From Rhodovulum sp. MB263 (GTDB lineage Bacteria; Pseudomonadota; Alphaproteobacteria; Rhodobacterales; Rhodobacteraceae): DNA of 64,000 bases. Location of the stretch: NCBI RefSeq assembly GCF_002073975.1, contig NZ_CP020384.1:1116001-1180000 (forward strand), read 5' to 3'. The notes under the pieces were generated by a model. The model was not told the DNA's origin. It saw only the letters and a list, made by a program, of their open reading frames with translations, and searched no databases. Positions 19,723-28,051 of the stretch are shown here, in pieces. The position numbers and the translations under genes were made by a program. Numbering within the stretch: the stretch's first letter is position 1; every line of letters starts with the position of its first letter.

Positions 19723-20859
19723 ATGTCGCTCAATTCCGTGCGCCCCTGGCGCAGTATCGACCGCCGAAAATCCCGTCAGATCCATGTCGGCCCTGTTGCC
19801 GTGGGCGGCGATGCGCCGATTTCGGTCCAGACCATGACCAATACGGTGACGACCGATGTGAAGGGTACGCTTGGACAGATCCTGCGGGCGGCCGAGGCGG
19901 GGGCCGATATCGTCCGGGTCTCGGTGCCCGACGAGGCCTCGTCGCGCGCGCTGAAGGAAATCGTCGCCGAAAGCCCGGTGCCGATCGTGGCCGACATCCA
20001 TTTCCACTACAAGCGCGGTATCGAGGCGGCCGAGGCGGGCGCTGCCTGCCTGCGCATCAACCCCGGCAATATCGGCGATGAGAAGCGGGTGAAGGAGGTC
20101 ATCAAGGCCGCCCGCGATCATGGCTGCTCGATGCGGATCGGGGTGAATGCCGGTTCGCTGGAAAAGCACCTGCTCGAGAAATACGGCGAGCCCTGTCCCG
20201 AAGCGATGGTCGAGTCGGCGCTCGAACATATCCGCATTCTCGAGGATAACGACTTCTTCGAGTTCAAGATCTCGGTGAAGGCCTCCGACGTGTTCCTGGC
20301 CGCGGCCGCCTATCAGGGCATCGCCGAGGTCACCGAGGCGCCGATCCATCTGGGCATCACCGAGGCGGGGGGATTTGTCTCGGGCACGATCAAGTCGGCG
20401 ATCGGTCTGGGCAACCTGCTCTGGATGGGGATCGGCGACACGCTGCGGGTCTCGCTCTCGGCCGATCCGGTCGAGGAGATCAAGGTCGGCTACGAGATCC
20501 TCAAGGCGCTGGGGCTGCGGCACCGGGGCGTGAACATCATCTCCTGCCCGTCCTGCGCGCGGCAGGGCTTCGACGTCATCCGGACGGTCGAGGCGCTGGA
20601 GAAGCGGCTTGAACACATCAAGACCCCGATGAGCCTTTCGATCATCGGCTGTGTGGTGAACGGGCCGGGCGAGGCGCTGATGACCGATGTCGGTTTTACC
20701 GGGGGCGGCAACGGCAATGGCATGGTCTATCTCGCGGGCAAGCAGGACCACAGGATCTCGAACGAGGCGATGATCGATCATATCGTCGAGGAGGTCGAGA
20801 AGAAGGCCGCTGAAATCGAGACCGCCCAGACCGTCTCCGGGGCCGAAGCGGCCGAGTAG
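19723..20859 (+). CDS. ispG: 4-hydroxy-3-methylbut-2-en-1-yl diphosphate synthase
   Basis: The enzyme reductively opens MEcPP to HMBPP in the MEP isoprenoid pathway using a [4Fe-4S] cluster. The 378-residue product has the N-terminal TIM-barrel region ([17 protein letters not shown]) and cluster ligands in [12 protein letters not shown] and [12 protein letters not shown]. The isoprenoid supply feeds quinones, carotenoids and the phytyl tail in a phototroph. It follows the RodZ-like gene by 99 bases. Confidence 0.97.
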   Translation: MSLNSVRPWRSIDRRKSRQIHVGPVAVGGDAPISVQTMTNTVTTDVKGTLGQILRAAEAGADIVRVSVPDEASSRALKEIVAESPVPIVADIHFHYKRGIEAAEAGAACLRINPGNIGDEKRVKEVIKAARDHGCSMRIGVNAGSLEKHLLEKYGEPCPEAMVESALEHIRILEDNDFFEFKISVKASDVFLAAAAYQGIAEVTEAPIHLGITEAGGFVSGTIKSAIGLGNLLWMGIGDTLRVSLSADPVEEIKVGYEILKALGLRHRGVNIISCPSCARQGFDVIRTVEALEKRLEHIKTPMSLSIIGCVVNGPGEALMTDVGFTGGGNGNGMVYLAGKQDHRISNEAMIDHIVEEVEKKAAEIETAQTVSGAEAAE

Positions 20860-20880
20860 CCCGACCGGTGCCGCCGGACG

Positions 20881-20903
20881 AAAATTCTTCGTCGAAGAAT
20901 TTT
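20881..20903. terminator. symmetric A/T-rich hairpin after ispG
   Basis: AAAATTCTTC (20881-20890) and GAAGAATTTT (20894-20903) form a 10-base-pair stem with a 3-base centre (in practice a TCGTCGA loop). The T-run lies inside the 3' arm on either strand, so it may terminate both ispG and the convergent dsbA-like transcript. Confidence 0.65.
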
Positions 20904-20936
20904 GATCCGGGAGCCGCCGCTATGTCAGGAAAGCCC

Positions 20937-20960
20937 CGGGAAAATTCGCGAATTTTCCCG
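20937..20960. terminator. 24-bp perfect palindrome, likely bidirectional terminator
   Basis: The palindrome is centred on AAAATTCGCGAATTTT with GGG/CCC flanks. It lies between the stops of two convergent genes, 12 bases from the dsbA-like stop. Like its neighbour at 20881, it carries A- and T-runs as part of the stem. Confidence 0.65.
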
Positions 20961-20971
20961 AAGCTCTGCTG

Positions 20972-21742
20972 TCAGTCCGCCCGGGCTTCCTCGACCAGTT
21001 GCCTCATGCCGTCGAGCGGAACATAGCCCCGGATCATCTGGTCCCCGAGGATGAAGGTCGGCGTGCCCGAGATCTGCAGCCGTTGCGCCAGCGCGTGGTT
21101 GTCGGCGATCACCGCCTCGACCTCGGGGGACTTCATCCGCTCCAGCACCGCCGCGGCATCCAGCCCGTTCTCCTCGGCCAGCCGTTTCAGCGACTCGTCG
21201 CTGACATTGCCGCGGAAGGTGATCAGGGCGTCATGGACCTTTTCATAGGCCGCGTCCCCGGCCAGTTGCTTGACCGCGATGGCAAAGCGCGAGGACTGCA
21301 CCGACTGTTCTCCGAGGATGGGGAATTCCTTCACCACGAAGCGGATATTGCCGTCGCTTTCGACCAGCTCCGACACTTCGGAATAGGATTTGCGGCAGTA
21401 GGTGCAGCGGTAATCGGTGAATTCGACAAGGGTCACGTCGCCCTTGGGATTGCCGCCGACCCAGGAAACGCCGTCCTCGAAGATGTCCTCTGCATTGACC
21501 CGGACCAGCGTCTCGTCATTCTGCGCCTGGGCATTGGCCTGGCGTTGTTCGAGGACGCCGATCGCCTCCATCAGCACCTCGGGATTCTCCATCAGATAGG
21601 ACCGCACTTCGGCGCGGAAGGCCTCGCGCTCGGCCGCGCTCATGTCGGTGAGCTCGAAGGCTCCGGTCTGAGCCGCGAGGGGGGCGGCGAGGGGGGCGGT
21701 GAGGCCAAGGGCCATCAGCGCGGCTGCGGTCATTCGGGTCAT
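20972..21742 (-). CDS. DsbA-family thiol-disulfide oxidoreductase (intact CxxC)
   Basis: A periplasmic thioredoxin-fold protein that oxidises or isomerises disulfides in exported proteins. The 256-residue product has a signal peptide (to PLAAQTGA), an N-terminal helical segment (AEREAFRAEVRSYLMENPEVL, as in ScsC/BdbD-type proteins), the active site CTYC at 113-116 within VEFTDYRCTYCRKSY, and the cis-proline loop GTPTFILG. The start is ATG at 21742 with GGAGAG upstream. The gene lies 88 bases downstream of a paralogue that has lost its active site. Confidence 0.93.
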   Translation of the reverse strand: MTRMTAAALMALGLTAPLAAPLAAQTGAFELTDMSAAEREAFRAEVRSYLMENPEVLMEAIGVLEQRQANAQAQNDETLVRVNAEDIFEDGVSWVGGNPKGDVTLVEFTDYRCTYCRKSYSEVSELVESDGNIRFVVKEFPILGEQSVQSSRFAIAVKQLAGDAAYEKVHDALITFRGNVSDESLKRLAEENGLDAAAVLERMKSPEVEAVIADNHALAQRLQISGTPTFILGDQMIRGYVPLDGMRQLVEEARAD

Positions 21743-21830
21743 CGGCTCTCTCCGTTCGTCGTGACGCGGGTCGGACCCTGTTCCACCATATCCGGGCGAC
21801 GGCGCCAATGGGCAAAAGCCGGGGCCGGGG

Positions 21831-22571
21831 TCACTTCTTGCGGCGGATCGCCTCGACCATGCGCAGAAGCGCGACAGCTGGCACGTCGCCGCGCACCATC
21901 GTCCGCTTCATGACCTGCGCGGGGGCCGGACCCAGATCCAGCGCCTCGGCCAGGGCGCGGGTTTCCGATAGCTTCGCGGTGATGTCCGGACCCGCCATCC
22001 GTGCCCTCACCTCGGCCGGGTCCATCCCCAGATCCGCCGATATCCGGTCGAGCGTGGCGGCCTCGGGCGTGGCACCTGCGGCAAACAGCCGGGCCTGGGC
22101 CGCCTCATAGGCGGTAGGGCCGGCAAGTCGAAGCACCGCCATGGCAAAGCGCGCGGCGCGTTCGGCCGCCTCATCGCCGGGACTGGGGGCCTCCTTGACC
22201 ACAAGCCGCAACCGGCCGTCCCGGGCGGCTGCGTCGCGGGCCGCCGCAAGCGCCCGGTCCGACCCGTCGGCGCGGTAGTCGACGAAGCTGACCAGCGTCA
22301 CGTCGCCGTCGGGCGCGCCGCCCGTCCAGTCATCCGGGGCATAGAAAAGCGCGCTTGAATTGGCCTCTATAAGGGCCAGATCGGCATTGGCATGGCGCGC
22401 CATGCGCCGTTTCTCGGCGCCGTCCAGCGCCTCGCGGATGACCTCGGGATGCTCCATCAGATAAGCGCGGAGTTCGGACCGGAAGGCGGCACGTTCCGCA
22501 TCGCCGAGCGGAAGGGCAAGGCCCGGGGCCGCCGTCACCAGCGCAGCGGCAAGAACCAGCACCAGCTTCAT
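21831..22571 (-). CDS. DsbA-like protein lacking catalytic cysteines
   Basis: A 246-residue paralogue of the downstream DsbA-like protein. It keeps the signal peptide, the helical N-domain (AAFRSELRAYLMEHPEV) and strand GDVTLVSFVDYR, but the CxxC position reads ADGS (101-104) and the cis-Pro loop is GPAPAQVMK instead of GTPTF. No cysteine is left in the mature protein, so it cannot exchange disulfides. It may serve as a chaperone or partner-binding subunit. The frame is intact, and the start overlaps the M48 protease stop (ATGA), so it is translated as part of that operon. Confidence 0.88.
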   Translation of the reverse strand: MKLVLVLAAALVTAAPGLALPLGDAERAAFRSELRAYLMEHPEVIREALDGAEKRRMARHANADLALIEANSSALFYAPDDWTGGAPDGDVTLVSFVDYRADGSDRALAAARDAAARDGRLRLVVKEAPSPGDEAAERAARFAMAVLRLAGPTAYEAAQARLFAAGATPEAATLDRISADLGMDPAEVRARMAGPDITAKLSETRALAEALDLGPAPAQVMKRTMVRGDVPAVALLRMVEAIRRKK

Positions 22572-23911
22572 CGCTGTTTGATCTTTTCGGCCGCGGCCAG
22601 GATGTCATCGGCCCGCAGCCAGCCCGGCGAGCCGCGCGGCAACAGCCCTTCGGCACGGCGGGCATGAACCGCGGCGGTCTTCATCCGGCCCGAGACCGCA
22701 TATCGCTCGGCGGTCGCGACCGAGGCCATGCCGTTATTGCCGGTACGGGCATAAGCGACAGCCAGATCGCGCAGCATCCGCGGGTCATGCGGGTCGCGGG
22801 CCCGCGCCTTCTCCAGCGCGTCCAGTGCCTTGCGGTTCTCGGCCGGCCGGTCGAGCGCCAGCAGCGCCCGGCCATAGCCCGCAAGGATCAGCGCCTCTTT
22901 CGGCGCCATCTGGACGGCCCGGGCATAGGCCTGCACGGCCGGGCCGAACTGGCGCGATTCCAGCAGGATCTGCCCTTTCAGCTCCTGCACGAACGGATCG
23001 CTGCCCCGCGCCGCCTCGAGCCGTGCGATCTCGGCCATCGCGCGTCTGGCATCGGGGGTGCGGTGCCAGGCGACGGCGCGGCGCATCATGCCTATGGCCG
23101 TCTTGTCCTTCTCGGCGCGGCGCAGTGTGTAGCGCGGGTTTTGCAGGAAGGCGCCCAGCTTGCCCTTGGCGCGGTCAAACCAGTAATCGGCCTCGGGATC
23201 GGATTGTGCCCCCCCGCTATAGGCGCTGGCATAGCCGCGCGCATTGCGCAGCCGGTCCGCATTGAGCGGGTGGGTGAGGACATACGGGTCCTGCCGGGAC
23301 TGGCTCAGCGCCTCCTGCCCGCGGAAGATCTCGAGCACCTCGACCATGGCCTGCGGAGAGATCCCGGCCCGCGCCATGTAGCGCGCGCCCGCCTGGTCGG
23401 CCGAGGCCTCCTCGGCCCTCGTATGGGCGAAGAAAAGCCGCTGCGCGGTGGAGGAGGTGCCCATCGCGAGCCCCGCGCCGGCCTTGCCATTGCCCGCCGC
23501 CGCGACCGCCAGCGACATCAGCATCCCCATCGCCGCCGCTGAACCCGCGCTGCGCATGTTGGCCAGTCTGCGGGTGATATGGCCATTGGCGATATGGGCC
23601 AGCTCATGCGAGATCACCGCCTGCAACTCGGCCGCGCTGTCCAGTTTCAGCAGCAGGCCCGAATGCACCATCACCGTCTGGCTGTCGAGGACGAAGGCGT
23701 TCAGGCTCGAATCCTGAAGCACCATCACCCGGACCCGCTCGGGGCTGAGCCCGGCGGCCACCGCCAGCGGCTGGGTCAGGCGTTTCAGCGCATATTCGAT
23801 CTCGGCATCGCGGATCAGTGACTGCGCCCGCGAGGCTGCCGGGGCGAAGCTCAGGATCAGCGCCAGCGCAAGTCCGATCGCGCCGCGCACCGGTCCTGTC
23901 ATGGCTCCCAT
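22568..23911 (-). CDS. M48 family metalloprotease with TPR region (BepA-like)
   Basis: A periplasmic zinc protease of the BepA/YfgC type, which in E. coli degrades or helps assemble stalled outer-membrane proteins such as LptD. The 447-residue product has a signal peptide (ending ASRAQS), the zinc motif HELAH at 102-106, a Gly/Ala/Met loop after it, EEASADQAGARYMARAG with the third zinc ligand, and C-terminal TPR-like repeats (about 270-440). The start is taken as ATG at 23911 behind GAGGGG; ATG at 23902 is an alternative. It is the first gene of an operon with two DsbA-like genes. Confidence 0.9.
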   Translation of the reverse strand: MGAMTGPVRGAIGLALALILSFAPAASRAQSLIRDAEIEYALKRLTQPLAVAAGLSPERVRVMVLQDSSLNAFVLDSQTVMVHSGLLLKLDSAAELQAVISHELAHIANGHITRRLANMRSAGSAAAMGMLMSLAVAAAGNGKAGAGLAMGTSSTAQRLFFAHTRAEEASADQAGARYMARAGISPQAMVEVLEIFRGQEALSQSRQDPYVLTHPLNADRLRNARGYASAYSGGAQSDPEADYWFDRAKGKLGAFLQNPRYTLRRAEKDKTAIGMMRRAVAWHRTPDARRAMAEIARLEAARGSDPFVQELKGQILLESRQFGPAVQAYARAVQMAPKEALILAGYGRALLALDRPAENRKALDALEKARARDPHDPRMLRDLAVAYARTGNNGMASVATAERYAVSGRMKTAAVHARRAEGLLPRGSPGWLRADDILAAAEKIKQR

Positions 23912-23973
23912 TGACCTTGTCCCCCTCGGCTGGAAGAAAGCCTGCAACTGGCAGGCACCCTAAGGAGGCGGGC

Positions 23974-25113
23974 ATGAAGGTTTCAAGCCGGGGCGAGGTC
24001 GATCCCTTCATTGTGATGGATGTGATGGAGGCCGCCTCCCGTGCCGAGGCAGAGGGGCGGACAATCATCCACATGGAGGTGGGCCAGCCCGGCACGCCCG
24101 CCCCCGCCGCGGCCCGCAAGGCGCTGGCCCGCGCGATGGAGGAAAGCCCGCTGGGCTATACCCTTGGTCTTGGCCTGCCCGCGCTGCGTGCCCGGATCGC
24201 GGCGCTTTACCGCGACTGGTACGGGGTCGATCTGAACCCCGAGCGGGTGGTGGTGACACCGGGCTCCTCGGGCGGCTTCACGCTGGCCTTCACCTCGCTC
24301 TTCGATGTCGGTGCCCGGGTCGGGATCGGCGCGCCGGGCTATCCCTCATACAAGGCGATCCTGAAGGCGCTGGGGCTGGAACCCGTGATGATCCGGACCG
24401 AGACCCAGCACCGGCTGCAGCCGGTGCCCGACGATCTGCCCGAAGACCTCGACGGGCTTCTGGTGGCCTCGCCCGCCAACCCCTCTGGCACGATGCTCGA
24501 CCGCGACGCGCTGGGCGCGCTGATCGGGGCGGCCCATGCCCGCGGCGCAGCCTTCATCTCGGACGAGATCTATCACGGCATCGAATACGAGCGCAAAGCC
24601 GTGAGTGCGCTCGAGATCACCGACGAGACCTATGTCATCAACTCCTTCTCGAAATATTTCTCGATGACCGGCTGGCGGGTCGGCTGGATGGTCGTGCCCG
24701 AGGATCATATCCGCCGGGTCGAGCGTCTGGTGCAGAACCTCTTCATCTGCGCGCCCCATGCCAGCCAGGTCGCGGCGCTGGCGGCGCTCGATTGCGGCGA
24801 CGAGCTTCAGGCCAACATGGACGTCTACCGCAAGAACCGCGCGCTGATGCTGGAAGGGCTGCCCAAGGCAGGCTTCACCCGGATCGCACCGCCCGACGGC
24901 GCCTTCTACGTGTATGCCGATGTCTCGGATCTAACGACCGACAGCCGCGCCTTCGCCGCCGAGATCCTTGAAAAGGCCGGTGTCGCGGTGACGCCGGGGC
25001 TCGATTTCGATCCCGAGCGCGGGGCGGCTACGCTGCGCTTTTCCTATGCCCGCTCGACCGCCGATATCGAGGAGGGCCTTGCCCGGCTCGCCCGCTTCAT
25101 GGCGTCTCGATGA
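23974..25113 (+). CDS. class I/II PLP-dependent aminotransferase
   Basis: The 379-residue product is a fold-type I aminotransferase. Motifs: EVGQPGTPAP near the start, ASPANPSGTM, SDEIYHGIEY, the PLP lysine in NSFSKYFSMTGWRVGW, and LRFSYARS with the carboxylate-binding Arg. The start is ATG at 23974, with TAAGGAGG at 23961-23968. The specific amino acid cannot be told; the family includes aspartate- and methionine-type enzymes. It overlaps rarD by 4 bases (ATGA), so the two are cotranscribed. A small hairpin (GCCTGC/GCAGGC, 23940-23956) precedes the ribosome site. Confidence 0.92.
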   Translation: MKVSSRGEVDPFIVMDVMEAASRAEAEGRTIIHMEVGQPGTPAPAAARKALARAMEESPLGYTLGLGLPALRARIAALYRDWYGVDLNPERVVVTPGSSGGFTLAFTSLFDVGARVGIGAPGYPSYKAILKALGLEPVMIRTETQHRLQPVPDDLPEDLDGLLVASPANPSGTMLDRDALGALIGAAHARGAAFISDEIYHGIEYERKAVSALEITDETYVINSFSKYFSMTGWRVGWMVVPEDHIRRVERLVQNLFICAPHASQVAALAALDCGDELQANMDVYRKNRALMLEGLPKAGFTRIAPPDGAFYVYADVSDLTTDSRAFAAEILEKAGVAVTPGLDFDPERGAATLRFSYARSTADIEEGLARLARFMASR

Positions 25114-26063
25114 GCCCGCTGCGCCCGGCCGCGAAGGGCGTTCTGGCGATGGTGGGGGCCTCGGTGATCTGGGGCCTCTCGTCGATGTATTACAAGCTTC
25201 TGGCCCATGTCCCGCCGCTCGAGGTGCTGAGCCACCGGACGATCTGGTCGCTGGTCTTCTTCGGGCTGGTGCTGATGCTGCAGGGGCGGCTCGGCGAATT
25301 GTGGCGGCTCTTCGGTCAGGCCCGGGCGCTCTGGCTGGTGGCGGCGGCCGCGGTGATGATCTCGACCAACTGGTTCTTCTTCATCTACGCGATCCAGATC
25401 GGCCATGCGGTCGAGGCGAGCCTTGGCTATTACATCTTCCCGCTGGTCGCGGTGGCGCTGGGCTTCGCGGTGCTGGGCGAGCGGCCCTCGGCGTTACAAT
25501 GGGGCGCGGTGGGCCTTGCCTCCGTGGCCGTTGCCGCGCTGACCTGGGGGCTTGGCGTCGCGCCCTGGATGTCGCTGGCGCTTGCAGTCACCTTCGTGCT
25601 TTACGGGCTGGCCAAGCGCGGCGTGCCGGCAGGGCCGGTCGTTTCGGTCACCGCCGAGGTCGTGCTGCTGCTGCCGCTGGCGCTGGTCTGGCTCTGGGGC
25701 GTCCATGTCGCGGACTGGACCGGGCTGACCGGCCGGGCGCTGGGCGCCTTCGGCCAGGATCTCGGCGACAGCCTGCTTCTGGTCTTTTCCGGGCCGCTGA
25801 CGGCGGTGCCGCTGATGCTGTTCAGCTATGCCACCAAGCGTGTGAATTTCGCGACCGTGGGGCTCGTGATGTATCTGAACCCGACCTTGCAGGTTCTGGT
25901 GGCGACGCTGGTCTTCCGCGAGCCCTTCACCGGCTGGCACATCCTGGCCTTCGCCCTGATCTGGACGGCGCTTGCGCTTTACTCGGCCGAAAGCCTGCGG
26001 CTGGACAGGGCGGCGCGCAGATCCTCCATCAGCGCGGGCACGTCGGGCACCATGCGGACATAG
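25110..26063 (+). CDS. rarD: EamA family transporter RarD
   Basis: A 317-residue inner-membrane protein with about ten hydrophobic helices and two EamA repeats, of the drug/metabolite transporter superfamily. RarD markers include VIWGLSSMYYKLLAHVPP, LEVLSHRTIWS, STNWFFFIYAI and SLGYYIFPLV. The substrate is unproven. It is translationally coupled to the aminotransferase, so an amino-acid-related substrate is possible. Its last 85 bases overlap the convergent LOG gene, giving an extended hydrophilic tail (RAARRSSISAG). Confidence 0.9.
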   Translation: MSPLRPAAKGVLAMVGASVIWGLSSMYYKLLAHVPPLEVLSHRTIWSLVFFGLVLMLQGRLGELWRLFGQARALWLVAAAAVMISTNWFFFIYAIQIGHAVEASLGYYIFPLVAVALGFAVLGERPSALQWGAVGLASVAVAALTWGLGVAPWMSLALAVTFVLYGLAKRGVPAGPVVSVTAEVVLLLPLALVWLWGVHVADWTGLTGRALGAFGQDLGDSLLLVFSGPLTAVPLMLFSYATKRVNFATVGLVMYLNPTLQVLVATLVFREPFTGWHILAFALIWTALALYSAESLRLDRAARRSSISAGTSGTMRT

Positions 26064-26557
26064 CCCGCCAGCGAGGGTTCTGCGAAGCCCTCGTCGATGA
26101 AGTGATGGATGAGTGCGCTCAGCGGGTTCCAGAAGCCTTCGGTATTGAGCAGGTAGATCGGCTTGGCATGCAGCCCGAGCTGTCGCCAGGTCAGCACCTC
26201 GAAGAACTCGTCAAGCGACCCGGCCCCGCCCGGCAGCACCACGATTGCGTCCGAATTCATGTACATGACCTTCTTCCGCTCATGCATGTTCTCGGTCACG
26301 ATGAAGGAGGACAGGTCGCGCTTGCCGACCTCGCGGTCAAGCAGGTGCACGGGGATCACGCCGAAGGTCTGCCCGCCCGAGGCCTGTGCCGAGCGCGCGA
26401 CCCGGCCCATCAGCCCGACATCGCCCGCGCCATAGACCAGCCGCCAGCCCGCCTCGGCCATGGCATGGCCCAGCGCCTCGGCCTCGGCCGCATAGGCCGG
26501 GCGGCCGCCGTCGCGTGAGCCGCAGAAGACACAGATCGAGTGGTTTTGAAGGGTCAT
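25979..26557 (-). CDS. LOG family phosphoribohydrolase (TIGR00730)
   Basis: The 192-residue product matches the LOG family, which cleaves nucleoside 5'-monophosphates (cytokinin riboside monophosphates in plants, AMP-like substrates in bacteria) to base and ribose 5-phosphate. Motifs: SICVFCGSRDG at the start, the YGAGDVGLMG loop and PGGAGSLDEFFEVLTW, the PGGxGTxxE signature with Ala and Ser replacing usual residues. The start is ATG at 26557. It is convergent with rarD and overlaps it by 85 bases. Confidence 0.92.
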   Translation of the reverse strand: MTLQNHSICVFCGSRDGGRPAYAAEAEALGHAMAEAGWRLVYGAGDVGLMGRVARSAQASGGQTFGVIPVHLLDREVGKRDLSSFIVTENMHERKKVMYMNSDAIVVLPGGAGSLDEFFEVLTWRQLGLHAKPIYLLNTEGFWNPLSALIHHFIDEGFAEPSLAGYVRMVPDVPALMEDLRAALSSRRLSAE

Positions 26558-26658
26558 GGCATGCCTGCAGATCGGGTTTCTGGACCCGTGATACCGGGGT
26601 TGATATGGTCCCGCAAGGTATCGGGCCACAGCGCGGCCCATGCGGGGGAGGAGGGGCG

Positions 26659-27966
26659 ATGCCCGACAGCGCGCGCAGGGAATCTGTCCGGGGATCGGGC
26701 CTTCTATCGGGCCGGGGATCGGTCTGGAGCTGGGTCATCCTCGGCGGCGAGGCGGCGCTGGTTCTCATGGTCGCCGCCTGGTTCCTCGGTCGCGACGACG
26801 AGCGCAAGAAGGAAGGGCCGCAGGCAGAAGGCGACGCGGCCGTGACGTCACCGGCTGCGGCCGGTCATGCCCCCGAGCCAAACACTCCCGGACCCGACAC
26901 TCCCGGCTCCGGAAATCCCGAGGCTGAAATTCCCGGGGCCGAGGCCCCCGCAGCGGGCGCGGGTGATCGCTCCGAGGCGGTGCCGCCGCAGGTGCCGCCC
27001 GTCCCCGCGCCGCCTGCCTTCGATGTCGTGCGTGTCACGCCCGAGGGCGGGGCGCTGGTCTCGGGCCGGGCCGGGGCGGGCAGTGTCGTCGCGGTGCTGG
27101 TCGAGGGACGCGAGGCCGCCCGCACCGAGGCCGATGCGGAGGGCGGTTTCGCGGTCCTGTTCGATCTCGGCCAAGGCGCCGAGGCGCGACGGATCTCGCT
27201 TGCGATGCTGGGGCCCGACGGGCGCCGGACCGCTTCCGAGGCGACGGTCATCCTCGCCCCCGACCTCTCTGCTCCCGCCGCCGGGCCTGCCCGGGTCGCT
27301 GCGCCCGGGTCCGGGGATGCGCCGCCCGAAGCGCCGGGGTCTTCGCAAAGGCCCGCGCCGTCCTCTGCGCAGATCGGGCCGCCCCCGGCCGGGCCCGCCG
27401 CCGCCATCCTGATCTCGGATGCCGAAGGCGTGCGCCTGCTCGAGCCTCCGCATTCAAAGGAGACCCCGCCGGTTTCCGGTGTGACGCTCGATGCGATTTC
27501 CTATGATGCCCGCGGGGCCGTGCGCCTTGCCGGGCACGGCCGGCCCGGGGCAGCGCTGCGGCTCTATATCGACAATGCGCCGCTGGCCGAGACCGGGATC
27601 GACGAGGCCGGCCGCTGGAGCTTCCACGCGCCCGGCATCGCGGCCGGTCGTTATGTCCTCAGGGCGGATCTTCTGGCCGCCGATGGCAGCGTCGCTGCGC
27701 GGATCGAGACCCCGTTCCAGCGCGAGCCCGCCGCAGAGATCGCCAAAGAGATCGCCGCTGTCCAGCCGCCGCCTGCAGGCCCCGGGGACGCGGTGGGGGC
27801 CCGGGTGATCACCGTTCAGCCCGGCTATACGCTCTGGGGCATTGCCGACCGCACCTATGGCCGCGGCATGCAATATGTGAAGATCTTCGAGGCCAATCGC
27901 GGCCAGATCAGCGATCCCGACCTGATTTACCCGGGCCAGATCTTCGACCTTCCGCGCCCCGAGTAG
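26659..27966 (+). CDS. LysM domain membrane-anchored protein
   Basis: A 435-residue protein with one N-terminal membrane helix (about 21-43, VWSWVILGGEAALVLMVAAW), a Pro/Gly/Ala/Glu-rich linker with repeating TPG/IPG units (about 65-125), two Ig-like segments (FDVVRVTPEGGALVSGRAG; ISYDARGAVRLAGHGRPG), and a C-terminal LysM domain (VQPGYTLWGIADRTYG to YPGQIFDLP) for peptidoglycan binding. It probably spans the periplasm from inner membrane to cell wall. Start ATG 26659 follows GGGGAGGAGGGG. Proteins of this layout are common in Rhodobacteraceae, with unknown role. Confidence 0.87.
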   Translation: MPDSARRESVRGSGLLSGRGSVWSWVILGGEAALVLMVAAWFLGRDDERKKEGPQAEGDAAVTSPAAAGHAPEPNTPGPDTPGSGNPEAEIPGAEAPAAGAGDRSEAVPPQVPPVPAPPAFDVVRVTPEGGALVSGRAGAGSVVAVLVEGREAARTEADAEGGFAVLFDLGQGAEARRISLAMLGPDGRRTASEATVILAPDLSAPAAGPARVAAPGSGDAPPEAPGSSQRPAPSSAQIGPPPAGPAAAILISDAEGVRLLEPPHSKETPPVSGVTLDAISYDARGAVRLAGHGRPGAALRLYIDNAPLAETGIDEAGRWSFHAPGIAAGRYVLRADLLAADGSVAARIETPFQREPAAEIAKEIAAVQPPPAGPGDAVGARVITVQPGYTLWGIADRTYGRGMQYVKIFEANRGQISDPDLIYPGQIFDLPRPE

Positions 27967-28051
27967 AGGCCGAGTGCTGCCCGCATCTCTGGCCTTTTCC
28001 GGCCTTCGGCGCTAGGGTCGGCCGCGCTCCCCTTAGGAAGGTCGTTCTTCG

